A DNA stretch of 64,000 nt from Melitaea cinxia (Eukaryota > Arthropoda > Insecta > Lepidoptera > Nymphalidae): the NCBI RefSeq assembly GCF_905220565.1, contig NC_059395.1:13123289-13187288 (forward strand). The letters run 5' to 3'. The first letter of the stretch is position 1; each line of letters starts with the position of its first letter. The notes under the pieces are model-generated. The model did not search any database. It worked only from the letters and a program-made list of their open reading frames with translations, and was not told where the DNA came from. The position numbers and the translations under genes are program-made. This document shows positions 51,049 to 62,925 of this stretch, one piece after another.

Positions 51049-51824
51049 CGCCCCTGTGCCCATGTCGGGCCGGGATGGGAACCCGGTCCTGCTAGACATG
51101 GCGTCGTCGGGATTGTTCAGAGGTGAGCCGGACAGTCCCATGGAGGAGAAGTCTGGTCTTTTCGCCGAGGCCAGCCTGTCGCTGGAGGGATCCTGTTGCC
51201 TGCAGTAGTGCTATTCTGTAAGAACATTTTCGTGTCTCGACAGCGGAATCCGCGGTGAGATATCAAATTCGTATTCATTAAAACTCGACAGTCCCGTAGC
51301 GCCACACTTGTGAGTGCGGCGACGAGTCGAACCCTGTTGCGTGAGAACGTTGACATTTTATAGTATGAATTCGGTATTCTGTAAGGCGATTTACCGCTTC
51401 ACACATCACAATTCGAGACTTGATTCGACACTTGACTTCATGCACATATTCTAAAATAAAGTCATAAGAAAAGAATATCGATAAAATAAACACAGCTCTA
51501 AATTGCCGCTCTTCGATTCGACACTCACTTCACATCGCTTGTGCGTACGGAATGTTTACAGAATTCCAAACCAAGGTGAAGTGGGTTCGCTTTCGAAGTG
51601 AGCGCTGTCACTCAGGTGAAGCTCGATATCGAAATTGTTATTTACAGAATAGCCCTGCTGATCCGGGACCCTCCAATTAAAGCGGCTGAAGGCTCCCGCA
51701 GGGGTTTTGGTCGGTAGTGCACCCCCAAGTGCTAAGCCGACATACGGTCTAGGAATGCCTACCCGGGCATCCTGGATATCACCCGTAAATGGGTTACCCT
51801 GCGATATCAAAAAAAAAAAAAAAA
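50839..51824 (+). mobile_element. R1-clade LINE, 5' truncated, recent insertion
   Basis: A GC-rich 986-base insert ends in a run of A (51809-51824). It is bracketed by a perfect 14-base target duplication, GGGTATACTTAAAC, at 50825-50838 and 51825-51838. The first 210 bases encode the C-terminus of the reverse-transcriptase ORF; the rest is 3' UTR ending with aatgcctacccgggcatcct, ggatatcacccgtaaatggg and ttaccctgcgatatc. An intact duplication and poly-A tail point to a recent event by target-primed reverse transcription. Confidence 0.85.
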
Positions 51825-52286
51825 GGGTATACTTAAACTAATTACTTTTTAAATAATACCATTATGTACCTATACTCGTATGACTAATTTTTTTATGTGG
51901 TAGATAATCCTAGTTATCAAAGAAGAAGTCACTAAGAACGTCCTAAACGTTAGGTATGGTGACATACATGGTAGGGGTGCAGCGAGCCATAAACGTCAGC
52001 GCGGTTGTTACCGTGGCAATAAAATATAATAATTTTTTTATAGCACGAACAGGTGAATTTAAAAAAAGGGATATTTTGTGAGGACCATTTTTACACAATG
52101 ACCGACGGAGATTTTTCGCAGTTGGAATTTCACACAAAAGGCTTTATAACATTAGCGGACTCGGATAATGAAAGTAGATTTTGCAATGTAATTCATAGTC
52201 CAAGTTAGAAGCGGTTTTATTTTACTACTTCTACATTGCATAGATTTTATGTGATTAAACATTTTAAGCTTTTGTGATTCATATAA

Positions 52287-52626
52287 TCTATATATTATAT
52301 ACGTGAAGCAAAAACTTTGTACCCCTTTTTAGGAATATTGCGCGGACAGAGGAGTATGAAATTTCTTCCACTTATAGTTTATATAAAGAAGGAGTGCAGA
52401 ATAGTAACATTTTTTTTTAAATTATGCATAAAAATATATTAAATCAATAAAAAAAAAAACATTACACACACTACCATGTATTTGATACACACACGCATAT
52501 TATAGGTACTCTTTTGTTGATTGTCAGTCTGCAGTCACATTAAAAAAATTTAAAAAAAGATTCTATATTTTCATAAATTTTTGGTTTTTTTAATTATGGT
52601 CGAATTTCGACCTATGGGCGACCTAG
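52287..52626 (+). mobile_element. Non-autonomous Helitron (340 bp)
   Basis: Starts TCTATATATTATATACGTGA after A. Near the 3' end a perfect hairpin GGTCGAATTTCGACC (52598-52612) precedes tatgggcgacCTAG|T, the layout expected of a Helitron terminus. A second CTAG at 52632-52635 could be the true end, because the sister copy at 28241 reads gggcgaccaCTAG. No coding frame. Confidence 0.75.
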
Positions 52627-52920
52627 TGGTACTAGTGTACACATAGATAGATGAGATTAAACAACGATTTATGAAGTTTTTCTTTAACAACATTTCTACA
52701 CAGTTAGCAAGCACTGTTAACTTTAAATAAATATTAAATGATGTTTATAAACTACGAAATGGGCGCTACATTTCTAAACGAATAAGCGATGGGTAATAAT
52801 TTAAAACATAAAAAAAAAAAATGATCGCCTAGGTTATAATTACATTCTTCCGCAATGAATATTTAAGTATTCTGTACAGTTTTTTATAGGCAATTACTAG
52901 TCAGTTGCAAATTATGTGTC

Positions 52921-53195
52921 ACGATTCAGCCTGTAACATCCCACTACCAGGCATAAGCCTCTTTCTCCGTTTAGAAGAGATTAGAACTTAAGGATTAATT
53001 AATCGACCACGCTGTTCTAGTGCGGATTCGCGGATATATGCTACGAGTAATGATCGCTATCAGGTGGTTAGGATAATAGTCGGGATCGACTGCTTGACGT
53101 GCTCTCTGAGGTACGGTAGGTAAACACACAAAATCGACAACCAGACCGGAAAGAAATATTTGTAAAAATATCTATTCGAGCGCCTACAAGGTGCA
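52921..53195 (-). repeat. Diverged SINE (minus), most of its length
   Basis: Shows acgattcagcctgtaacatc, ggcataagcctctttctccg, gaccacgctgttctagtgcg, gagtaatgatcgctatcagg and gctctctgaggtacggtagg, the reverse complement of the main SINE family with many changes. Confidence 0.65.
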
Positions 53196-55695
53196 CGCAC
53201 CAATACACCACAGCGATGTGTATTCAAAGTATTTTATGTCTATCTCAAAATCCTGGTTTACGCAATTTATCACTGGATTTACGTAAGAGGAGTGAACTGT
53301 TATCGTTGATTTTTACAAACTTACAAAACCGATAGATGTTGATTTTTACAAACTTACAAAAAAAAGAAAAAAGTAGATACCGCTAATCTCTCACAATTTA
53401 CAACCCATTACATCCCCGCTGATCCGTCTACACCCTCCGTGAACGCCACCCTGTTTATAGCCGAGCAGTGTATGGGCTTAATTAATTTGCTTCTATGTGA
53501 ACAATCTTTGCAGTATTTGTTGAATCATCTATTGAAATAATTACAATGCTCTTCGTGATACACTGAAGTATAAAATAAAATTGAGGGACGAAAAAAATTA
53601 TAATGAAACAATGCAAGTGCAGTTCAATGAAAATATTATTCTAGAAAGACGAATAATTTGTTATTCAGCCAATACTAAGTATAATTAATATGTATACATG
53701 TTAATAAATTTGCGCTATTTTCGCTTAAGAATATTTGTAGTTAAATTTTTTTTGCTCATAGCCTTTAACTTACAAAATTAACTATAAAAACTTCAATAAT
53801 TCTATAGCAATAAATTACTTAGTTATATTACATATGTTTTGAAAACAAACTTAGACAGATGCTATTTACATACAATACTTGATTCATTATTATTTTATAT
53901 GTATAATATCATTGTAATATTAATATTAACGATATCTACGGGATGTACTCAATTGATTTATATTTAGATAAAGCGGCAGAAATAATAATTATATTATTGA
54001 AAAGGCTTATCTTTTCATTATAAGGTATTAAAGAGAACTAAGTCGTAAATATTTAAATAGACTGTTACTTCTAACTATCCTCTGTTCCTTTATAAGTTAT
54101 TTACAGTCGACATTAGTAGACTAAATGGAATGAATTTGAAGGAATATAATCGTTCAAGTCAACTTAATGTGTTTTAAAAAGAAAAGGCTATTTCACTTGA
54201 AAGCGTTGTCTGTTGAACATGAGATTTAGCCAAGGACCTCTGTAATAGGTGCATTATACTTTCAAAAGCATTATCCTATATGAGTAAGTGAATGTCACAT
54301 TATTCTCGTACCCGGAATGGTAATTTCAACAGAAAACGCTCACGACATTTATATTTATGATCTAAACATGCCATTTGAGATATTTCTGTGATATCGATCG
54401 CATCGTATATTGTAAGGCTTACTGTGTACAACTTGCGCTACGATACGCTATATAGTAGGTACTTATTAACTCTTTATTATACACATAAAAAACGAAGAAG
54501 AAGTAGAGTATTAAAGTTTTGAATTTGGAATTCCATATACTTTGAAAATATTTTTTTTTTCTTATATGGATAATATTATTTGTTATTCCTTTTATGGATG
54601 AATACACAAATAGACGTATTCAAAAATGAATCATTGAATTAATTGAATCTTAAAAGTATGTAAATACACTCCACATTACCTCGTCATCGATTATTGAAGT
54701 TGCATCGTAAGGTGCTTACTCGAGCGGTTGTGTATAAGACGGATTATTAAATTAACACGCTTTACAGCCCTTCATTGGATAACTTGCTGTCGAGTAAATG
54801 GACTTGGAAGCATTAAATCTTTCGTCCGCACATTTACCTTGGACTTATTGGTTTCTGCGAGAACACTGCTATTGTTAGTATAAATGGAGCAATAAATATG
54901 AATTACGCATCAGTATTTTAACTTTCAAACTCAATGAATATTTACTCTTGAAAATTATTTAATTCTCCTTTTAAGAGTTTACTCATTTCCATTTGCTGAA
55001 AGTAGAACTTTTCTTGATAATGTTTAACTAATAATTTTAAATATCTGTATACATTTGTAATATCGTACATTTATTTTTTGGCTATTTGTTAGGTTAAATT
55101 GGTGCGAAGTATGTAAACCCATTTGCAACTGAATTTTTATTTATTACTAATAAATTTTTCTTTAGGCTAAATTCTTGCTAATATCTAATTCAACAAAACT
55201 TATCGGCCACAAATACCCGTATAATACGTGACGAAGTTTCTAATTATGTATTGCATTTAAAATAAAATAAAACTATGAGGTAGCGGTATACTGAGCCTTG
55301 TCGGCTTTGGTTTCTTCGAAAAGCTATTCTCTGTCGGACATAAGCGGCTAAAATGTTTAAGAAGAGTTATAGACGTTAGTTGAAGCAATTCCTTGTTAAC
55401 ATGCATTTTAGCGAGCACATACTTTTGGCATGTCGATTTAACTAAATTTTAGCTTGATTTTAAAATTATAGTTTTTGACTATAGTTACACTTGCAATATT
55501 GGTATACGTATAATTTTTATTTAATAGGTACTTACTTATATGAGATTAGTAATCTTTTTTCTTAATCGGTATAGACAAATATCGTTATCTTTTAGTCCTT
55601 TAGTTGAAATATACACAGCATTATTCGTCGCTAAATTATTATTAAGAATATCATATAAATTAATACGTTAAGGTTTAAGAAAAGCATTAAATTAT

Positions 55696-55855
55696 TCAGC
55701 GTCTTCGGTGCGACAAATCCAGCCCTGCGGTCACCAAACCGCCTGCCCAGCGTGGTGACTATGGGCAAAATACATGGGTTCGCGCCATGATGTTTGGCAC
55801 AAAGTTGGGGAGGCCTCTGTCCAGCATTGAACTGCGATAGTTAGAAGTGAAAGGC
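55696..55855 (+). repeat. LINE-type 3' region copy, truncated
   Basis: Begins at gcgtcttcggtgcgacaaat and continues gtcaccaaaccgcctgccca, gactatgggcaaaatacatg and gtccagcattgaactgcgat, matching the second half of the copy at 46009. Confidence 0.7.
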
Positions 55856-56686
55856 TTAAGATGTTTGCCTCCCTTTTTAGAAAAAGCCTCACAATTATTT
55901 CACATAAATTATATATCATTTTATAGATAATTGCTTCCTCTACCGGCGACAACAACTAATTATTATACTTATTTAGTGCGAATTATTCGCACAAGTATTG
56001 CTAGTTTTTAAACGGTTTTATACTATATTAGAATATTCTTAGCGCTTATATTTTAATCTCGATTTAAATAAACAAAATACATATTTATAAATACTATCTT
56101 TAAACTAAATCAACCTAATCTTTCTTTTTAAATTAAGATATAAAATTGTCCTTAAAACATACATAAAAAGGTTTACAAATAAATATACCCAGAAATAGGA
56201 TAAAACTTTTATTCCTAAAAGCCTCCAAGCTACAGAGCTAAACCACAATGTCAACACAACATTTCCGAATTACAAACTTTGCATTCATAATGATGTCACC
56301 AGAGAAAACGCACATATATGTACACACGAAACTTTAAACCTCAATGAATCATAAAAATTTAGACTTTATCCTTTATGTCATTTTATGAAAGTGAGGTCTT
56401 AGGTATAAGACGTAGGCATAATATAAGATTTAAGAATTGTTACCGTGTAAGCACCCATAAAAGTGAGTATGGATGTCGGAGCTTAGATGTGAAGCTCATG
56501 AATTATTTACACTCATATATTTATCTGAATATATTTATCTGAACTTATCGAAATTTCTCTTGAAAATTCTCTAGTGTGAGTTCTTTACTCAAGCTAATGT
56601 TCGCGCGTTTTTATGTGAATGTGAAATGTAAAGGTCATATTTTTTTCCTCGTGACTTTGTGTTAGGATTTTTGTCGGATTGATAAA

Positions 56687-57331
56687 TCTATAATATATAT
56701 AAAATCGTCAGCCATTGACTCATCACGAAATTGCCAAACTCGCTGGACGTATAAAGGTGAAATTTGACAGGGAGGTAGTTTATAGTTAGTAGACGTCAGC
56801 TAAGAACGGTGTTTTCGACAGGGCCGGCTTAAAGAGGTCTAAGGACTTTTACCAGTTAGTATAAAAGTCCTTCATTTTTATGCTACAAGCTTGGAATTTG
56901 GCAGAAATATATTAGTTAATAGTTAATAAACGTCTACTAAGAATACATTTTGCGACAGGGCCGTATTAAGAATATTCTGTATGGTAAAATAGGAGAATAG
57001 TTCGTACTATTTCGAACGATTGATTTTTGATATGATATTAACAATGTTTAAACAAATGAATAGGACATTAGTGAGTATGTATTACTAAAATGATCTAAAA
57101 TTGGTTTGAGAAGACCTAAGGGAAGAATGTTCTTCGCACGACTATTCCATTAAGCATGGTCAAGAGCGAGCTCTGCGAACAGTCTCGTAGTTCTAGCGCA
57201 CGAAAGGTGAACCATAAATGTGTTATACAAAGAGGTCCTAACTTGTTGTAATATAATTATTTTACACTATATTAGCCCCTATTTGTATATATTATAATTT
57301 CTACGGGAGCGAAGCTGCGAGCAACTGCTAG
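56687..57331 (+). mobile_element. Non-autonomous Helitron (645 bp)
   Basis: Begins TCTATAATATATATAAAATC after A and ends gagcgaagctgcgagcaact followed by gCTAG|T. Inside, two related stretches each contain a 'gtagac/gtctac...aagaa...ttttcgacagggccg'-like phrase (56796 and 56925), suggesting internal duplication. No Rep/helicase frame. Confidence 0.65.
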
Positions 57332-58158
57332 TTATCATATATGATTTTAATTATTTTTATTTATTTAGATATTAGCATAGTTTTAGGGATAATTAGGTAA
57401 GTTTAAAGGGAAAACAATCAATATTAAATTATTTCATTATTAAAAATATTTTTTTTACTAAAAATAAATCTATTGAATATAATATACTTTAGCAGCATTT
57501 GTTAAACATCAAACTACATTAATTTAAATCCGAAAGTTTGTGAAAAATAATATACAAAAAAAAAAAAAACACTTAAGTATGTTAGTCATTCACGCAAAAC
57601 TAGGAAAGTAGTATAACACATTTTTTTACTCCATTTCAAAATTAACGAAAAGTAACACGGTTCAAACCGACGAGGTGCGTCTAGGTTTAAAATCATCACG
57701 AAATATGTATGTATACCTTATGTTGAAGAACAAAGAGTTCATTAAAAGTTATTTTATTGATGCATGAATAAATGTTACTTTTACATCCGGAAGAAATAAC
57801 AATAGGTTTTTTATATGACGGGACAATGATGTTTTAGTCCCCATAACAGTTTGTCGATTGAATTGTTTTATGGCACCATCCACCGCTTATCTAAGACTTC
57901 AATTATTGATGGATTAGATTCATCGATCTGTAATGAAATCATAATGCCATTATATTTAAAAATAATATAAACTAAAATAATTAAAAAAAATACATATAGG
58001 TACATATATTGTTTCACGCAATTAAAGTCTTTTTTATATATGTATATTGTAATTGAATAAAGATTAAATGTTATTTTCTCTGAGCAAGTTCTAGAAAATT
58101 ACCTATAAATTATATAGATAAATAAATGTATATATACTCCATTATATTTATATATATT

Positions 58159-58243
58159 TAGACTCCAGGTGGGAATCAAACCATGTAATCGAAACTCGGG
58201 AACGACGCTGTAAACTGCGTCAACGGACTAGTCGCTTATGAAT
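58159..58243 (-). repeat. tRNA-like SINE head (minus)
   Basis: The minus strand has an A-box-like cgactagtccgttgacgcag and a B-box-like ggtttgattcccacc. The spacing is close to that of a tRNA, but acceptor-stem pairing is lacking, so it is read as a SINE head rather than a tRNA gene. Confidence 0.45.
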
Positions 58244-59541
58244 CTCTTAACTAACGTTAAAAGTAAAGTATTCAAATTGACTTTTAAAACTTTATCGCTA
58301 TTTTTATTGACACCAAAAAACGGACGTAGATACCACAAGATTTTCATGTATCATAAAACACATCTGAGTGGTGCATCCGTTTTAAACATAAAAGTCGTTT
58401 TAAGTAAGTTAAACTTGATGTCTGAAAACGTAGACAACATGCCGAAACTATTCACAATTAATACCTATTGCTAAAAGGAAATTAATATTCTACAACTAGC
58501 TGCTCGGACAGACTTCATTCTGCTCAATAGTTAATAGTAATTCTTTTTTGTATTAAATCTTTCGTGCGCCTTAAAGAACATAAAAAATAAATTAGCCAAA
58601 TTGGTAGAGTCATTCTCGAGTTATGCGCTTAGCAACATTTTTTTTTTTATATAGATATATTTATAAGTTTACAGAATATATGTCAAATATAATGATTGTG
58701 TTACAAAACAAAACCAATTTCTGATAATATTCGCTGTAATTTTATTTTCAAATGGATTCATTTGAAATTAGGAACACCATATCTTAGCATTAATTGAATG
58801 GAGCTCGTATTAAGCAAAGGTTAATGAACTTCAAGGGCTCTGCGACACCATAATTACACTTTTTCTGGTCCCTTATTTGTCAGTGAATACAATTCACTTA
58901 ATTGCAGGTTCCCCCTTTTGTAAGTTATAATAGCTAAACTGATAATTTTATCTCGAATTTATTTACCATTGTTTCGACTTAAAAACTGTTTTATCATTAT
59001 AGTCGTACAAACTTTATTCGTATTTAATAGATCGTTTTGAATGTAAAGTTACTTGATATTAAAAAAGTCTTAAGTCTTATACATATTAAATACGTTATTT
59101 AAGTAAATATATGTTATTTGTATTTTTTTTTTTTTTTATAAAATGTACCGGGAGACAGTTTTTTTTTAATTATTTCTAACCACTTTTTTATACATACATA
59201 AATGTAACGGTATTCAAAATATGTTTAGCTTTTCTCGATAAGTACTTAGATTCGCCGCGTCTCAACCATTTTGACCTTTGAAATTCCAATGACGCTCGAT
59301 TCGATGGCTAACGATGGCATTTGTGGGGTCTCCTAAGTACGACTATGTACTAAATGGGCTGGAAGCGTGCCTAAAATTTTAACATCAATAGTCAGAAGCT
59401 TGCAATATTAATTATCAAAATTGTTTGCTAAAAGCTTTTGTCTTTAATTAATATAGGAATCAGAAGGTACGCAATTATTTATACAAATAATTAAATTTTA
59501 AATAAATATAAAACTGCAATTGACACAAGTCTTATTCAATA

Positions 59542-59697
59542 TCTATATTTATTATAAATGAATGTTTGTATGTCCTTTAAAGAATCTTAAACTATGCGTT
59601 TGATCATGTCATGATGATCAGCAAAGTATTGTGCGCGAGCATACAAAGGTTTCTGAGTTAAAAAAAAAGCGTAGCAACGCGTGCAGGGTACAGCTAG
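59542..59697 (+). mobile_element. Short Helitron (156 bp)
   Basis: Begins TCTATATTTATTATAAATGA after A. Near the end a hairpin gcgtagcaacgc precedes gtgcagggtacagCTAG|T, fitting the Helitron 3' layout. Confidence 0.65.
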
Positions 59698-60000
59698 TTC
59701 TGTATAAAAGACAAAACAAATAGTAAATTACATGTTCAATTTACAAAACCCTTTTCAGAACGAATTCGATTCGAAATCTCCATTACTACTCAATTAAAAA
59801 AAGGATTATTTAATATCATTGAAAAACAATTATACTTCGAAGCAATACAAATAACAACGTCACATTTTCTCACAACGAGTAATAAAACCTTTAATAAGAG
59901 GGGCAAAGGCACCGCGTTACGCCGGATCGTAATGTCAATTGTATCGGATAATTGAATTAATTTGTCAAGCGTTTCGTATTGTATCTACGATAAAAAAATT

Positions 60001-60121
60001 AAGATAAAATATACATCAAACCATCTCTCATTAACAGCTAGTAACTATGAAAATGACTTCTACAATAAAAGACCATTTAGTGATTGTTGATTGTAGTTGA
60101 AGTGAATAGAAAGTTATAATT
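60001..60121 (+). promoter_or_regulatory. Putative 5' leader of the MGNTNS exon, with a short upstream ORF
   Basis: Directly upstream of the 60122 start lies a short ORF, ATG at 60047 to TGA at 60098-60100 (17 codons plus stop). It is in frame with the main start but closed before it. If the leader includes it, it could lower translation of the MGNTNS isoform. The transcription start cannot be placed; no clear TATA box or initiator stands out. A possible splice acceptor (ttgattgtag, ending 60095) lies inside the leader, so part of this stretch may be intron. Confidence 0.3.
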
Positions 60122-60216
60122 ATGGGTAATACAAACTCAGGGCAGGGTCATGCCCGTCAGAACAGCAAGCAAAGCAGAAAGTCTAGAAGTCTACCAACTT
60201 CGCCCGAAGTGAGAAG
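60122..60216 (+). CDS. First coding exon, MGNTNS start; probable alternative N-terminus of the same navigator gene
   Basis: The frame encodes 31 complete codons plus two bases: MGNTNSGQGHARQNS, then KQSRKSRSLPTSPEVR. The ATG has A at -3 and G at +4, and an in-frame TAG lies at 60107-60109, so this is a true start rather than an internal exon. The donor is AG|gtatgt at 60216/60217. G2 followed by S6 fits the N-myristoylation consensus (MGxxxS/T), and a Lys/Arg-rich stretch follows, which commonly strengthens membrane binding. The exon leaves the same phase and the same two bases (AG) as the CH exon 33.7 kb upstream. With no other host exon between them on this strand, it is best read as an alternative first exon of the navigator gene, giving a protein without the CH domain. 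It could instead start a different nested gene. That it is an exon is fairly sure; membership of the navigator gene is inference. Confidence 0.6.
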
Positions 60217-61496
60217 GTATGTTATTAAATAATAAACAAAAAAATTGTTCTTACGAATAATTAAACGAAGCATAGTTATAAGTTGGACCTATAAGTAAAT
60301 GCATTTGTAACAATCTACGTATTTTTAGACAAATTGAAAAATACACGTGATTATTTAAGGTAAGGTCATTCTATTGTTTTAAGACGAATTCCCAATAGCA
60401 ATATAACTTATCGGGCCTGATGAATAATTAAATAAATATCGAGCAAGTCTATTTATAAGTTGGAAGTCTCCAGTGCGATGTACTGTTATATAGATTATAT
60501 AATATTGAGTAACATACAGAGGACAAAATAGTTTTATTAATTGATTAAATAAATTGAAAAATAAAAATTTGAAGTACAAACCTATTTTTACCTTTCACGT
60601 ATATTATATTTATTAAGCGACATTATAAAATAAAATTTCATAAAATTATTCATAAGCTACAAATTTAAAAAAGATAGTTTAAAAGATTCTCAAAAACGCT
60701 TGAATTCTGTGAGAGCTCTTTTAAAAACCGATCAACATCGATGTAAAATGAGAGTACCCTAGTTCACTTAGCTAGTCGTTCTAAAAATAACCCAAGCCTG
60801 ATTTAAGTCACTGTTCGTCGATCTTTTACGATAGCTTTATCATCAATATCGTTAAAGCAAAATAATCTTTGATCTTGACGTGTTATTCTACAGGCAATTC
60901 TAAACAATGTACTGGGCCAGACCTTTGTAATAAATAAAAGATTAGTTGAAGTAAAACACTGTTATTAATCAAGTAAAATTAGTTATGTAATTCATGTTTT
61001 ACCATAGTTAATTTCTTATATTTTATGCTTTCTTTGTTTCATTGATATTTTATTTATTTTTAGAACACATTGTCCTTAAAGTTTATTTTAAGGCGAACTA
61101 GGGTAATAACAAAATATCAATAATATATCGTGTTGTATTTTATTATTGGCACAAAGGCAAGATTCAGAACACTATTGACAAAGTTTTTCTCTAATATTTC
61201 CGGTATTATATATCGTTAACCATTAAAATAAAACACTTGAAAAGTAAATATTAAACTCTCACTGTGAGTCTAAAGATAGGGTACCACATATATTAACCCT
61301 ACAGGTGAAATGGATTGCAGGAGATCTACAACCTGTATTTTTTAAACTTCGTTCATGCTAATGAAATCGTGTGCTCACTCACTGTATATTAATATCAATA
61401 TAAACATTAATGTGAAAGTAAAACGTGATATATTAATCAAGACCTTTGCTATAAATAATAGTACACTACCCAGGCTTAGTAAAGAGATAAGTATTA

Positions 61497-61690
61497 TCAT
61501 TACATAGTAAGCATCAAACAAAGTTGCTTCCCGCTGTCTGCATGTTTATATCTTTAAAACTACGCAACGGATCTAGATGCGGTTTTCTTTAGTAAATATA
61601 GTGATTCTTGAGGAAGATTTATATCTATAATACATCCATAATATACTAGAGGAACACTGATAGTTTTTGCAACCGTGCGAAATCGGAAAA
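61497..61690 (+). mobile_element. Short Helitron, 3' end lost
   Basis: Shares aaaactacgcaacggatcta, gatgcggttttc and gaggaacactgatagttttt with the copy at 43775, but decays after gtgcgaaatcgg and lacks CTAG. Confidence 0.6.
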
Positions 61691-62520
61691 ATATCAGATA
61701 TTATAAGTTTACTCCTAACTACATAAACAATAAAACACAGGTAATTCTCGATATCGGTTGAGTTAATTTTGTCCATGTTATGAGTAATTTAGTTTTCACA
61801 TGTGTATATATACATTCTAGGGCTACGTTAAAAAAATCTGGTGTAGATTCTAAGAGATGCGTGGTAGTGAACAGGCTCAAGTAAAGTTTGAGAGTGCCTA
61901 CAAATAGTAAAGCAAAATCGCATTCTATTTCTAACCCTATTTAGTGCTTACGACAGACACAATAAGTATTTAAAAAATCGATATTTTATTTTAAAAAAAT
62001 CCGTATTTTGATACACATTCGTGGTTGTAGTTTTAAGTCGTTAATCAATATTTAAAATTAATTTGATTGCGGTAAGCAATGACTTCCGCTGAAATATATG
62101 GAATATAACAAAGATCTATCTAATGGTCTTATGTACCGCGCCATGCGATAATTATTGAAAACGGCTTTCGAAATTGTCGGCGAGTATATAAACTTTAAAT
62201 ACAAAGTTCAACTAGGTAGGCTATATTCCTAGTTAGACGCCGAATCTGAGACTTGTTTGACTTTGTATATAAAACTTATAATGATTACGATAAGTCTTTT
62301 AACATCAAATAATATTTAACTTTCCTCGAAAATCAGTTCCTTGGAAACTGGTAATCCCATTAGGGAGTTTTAGAAAATTGTTTTATCAAAAACACACTGG
62401 CGTGTAATCTTTAGAAAAAAAAATCTCAATATTACAGTTACGCCATTGTTTCATTTGGTTATTTTTCACCTAAATACCGCAAGAAAACTGTGTCAAACTA
62501 TTGTCCCCCTTCTTTTTTAC

Positions 62521-62925
62521 CCGACTTCCAAAAAAGGTGGAGGTTCTCAATTTTTTAGTTTTTAATTTTCAATTTTTATGTATGTTACTTCAGAACTTTT
62601 GACTGGGTGGCCTGATTTTGATGATTTTTTTCTATAGAAAGGTGCAAACCTTGTGTCACGTGGTCCCATGTTTTAATTGAGATCTGACAAGTATTTTTCG
62701 ATTTATCTCTAACAATGCCTATGTATTGACTATTTTTTCGTCCACCTACGTTGTATTATATACCGTCTAACTTTTCACTGAGTGTACCGATTTTGATGAT
62801 TCTTGTTTTAATCGAAAGTTGATGCTTGTCACGTGATCGATATCTGCAGTTACATCTTTTTGGGTAAAATTTGATAACGCGTATTTACTTGACTATTTTT
62901 TTATAGCATGTTGTCACAGTCACAA
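62521..62925 (-). repeat. Dispersed gaacctcctc repeat (minus), two-half form
   Basis: Starts ccgacttccaaaaaaggtgg followed by aggttctcaatt. It contains two 'gattttgatgatt' halves (62609 and 62789), the phrase tcgtccacctacgttgtatt and, near the end, gcgtatttacttgactattt. It confirms the internal duplication seen at 40118. Confidence 0.65.

Noticed and set aside
51117..51810. Minus-strand frames in the GC-rich insert
   Set aside because: They lie in the 3' UTR of the R1-clade LINE on the opposite strand and look like chance frames.
55278..55300. tgaggtag sequence resembling the let-7 seed
   Set aside because: Only the first eight bases match and no hairpin partner is present.
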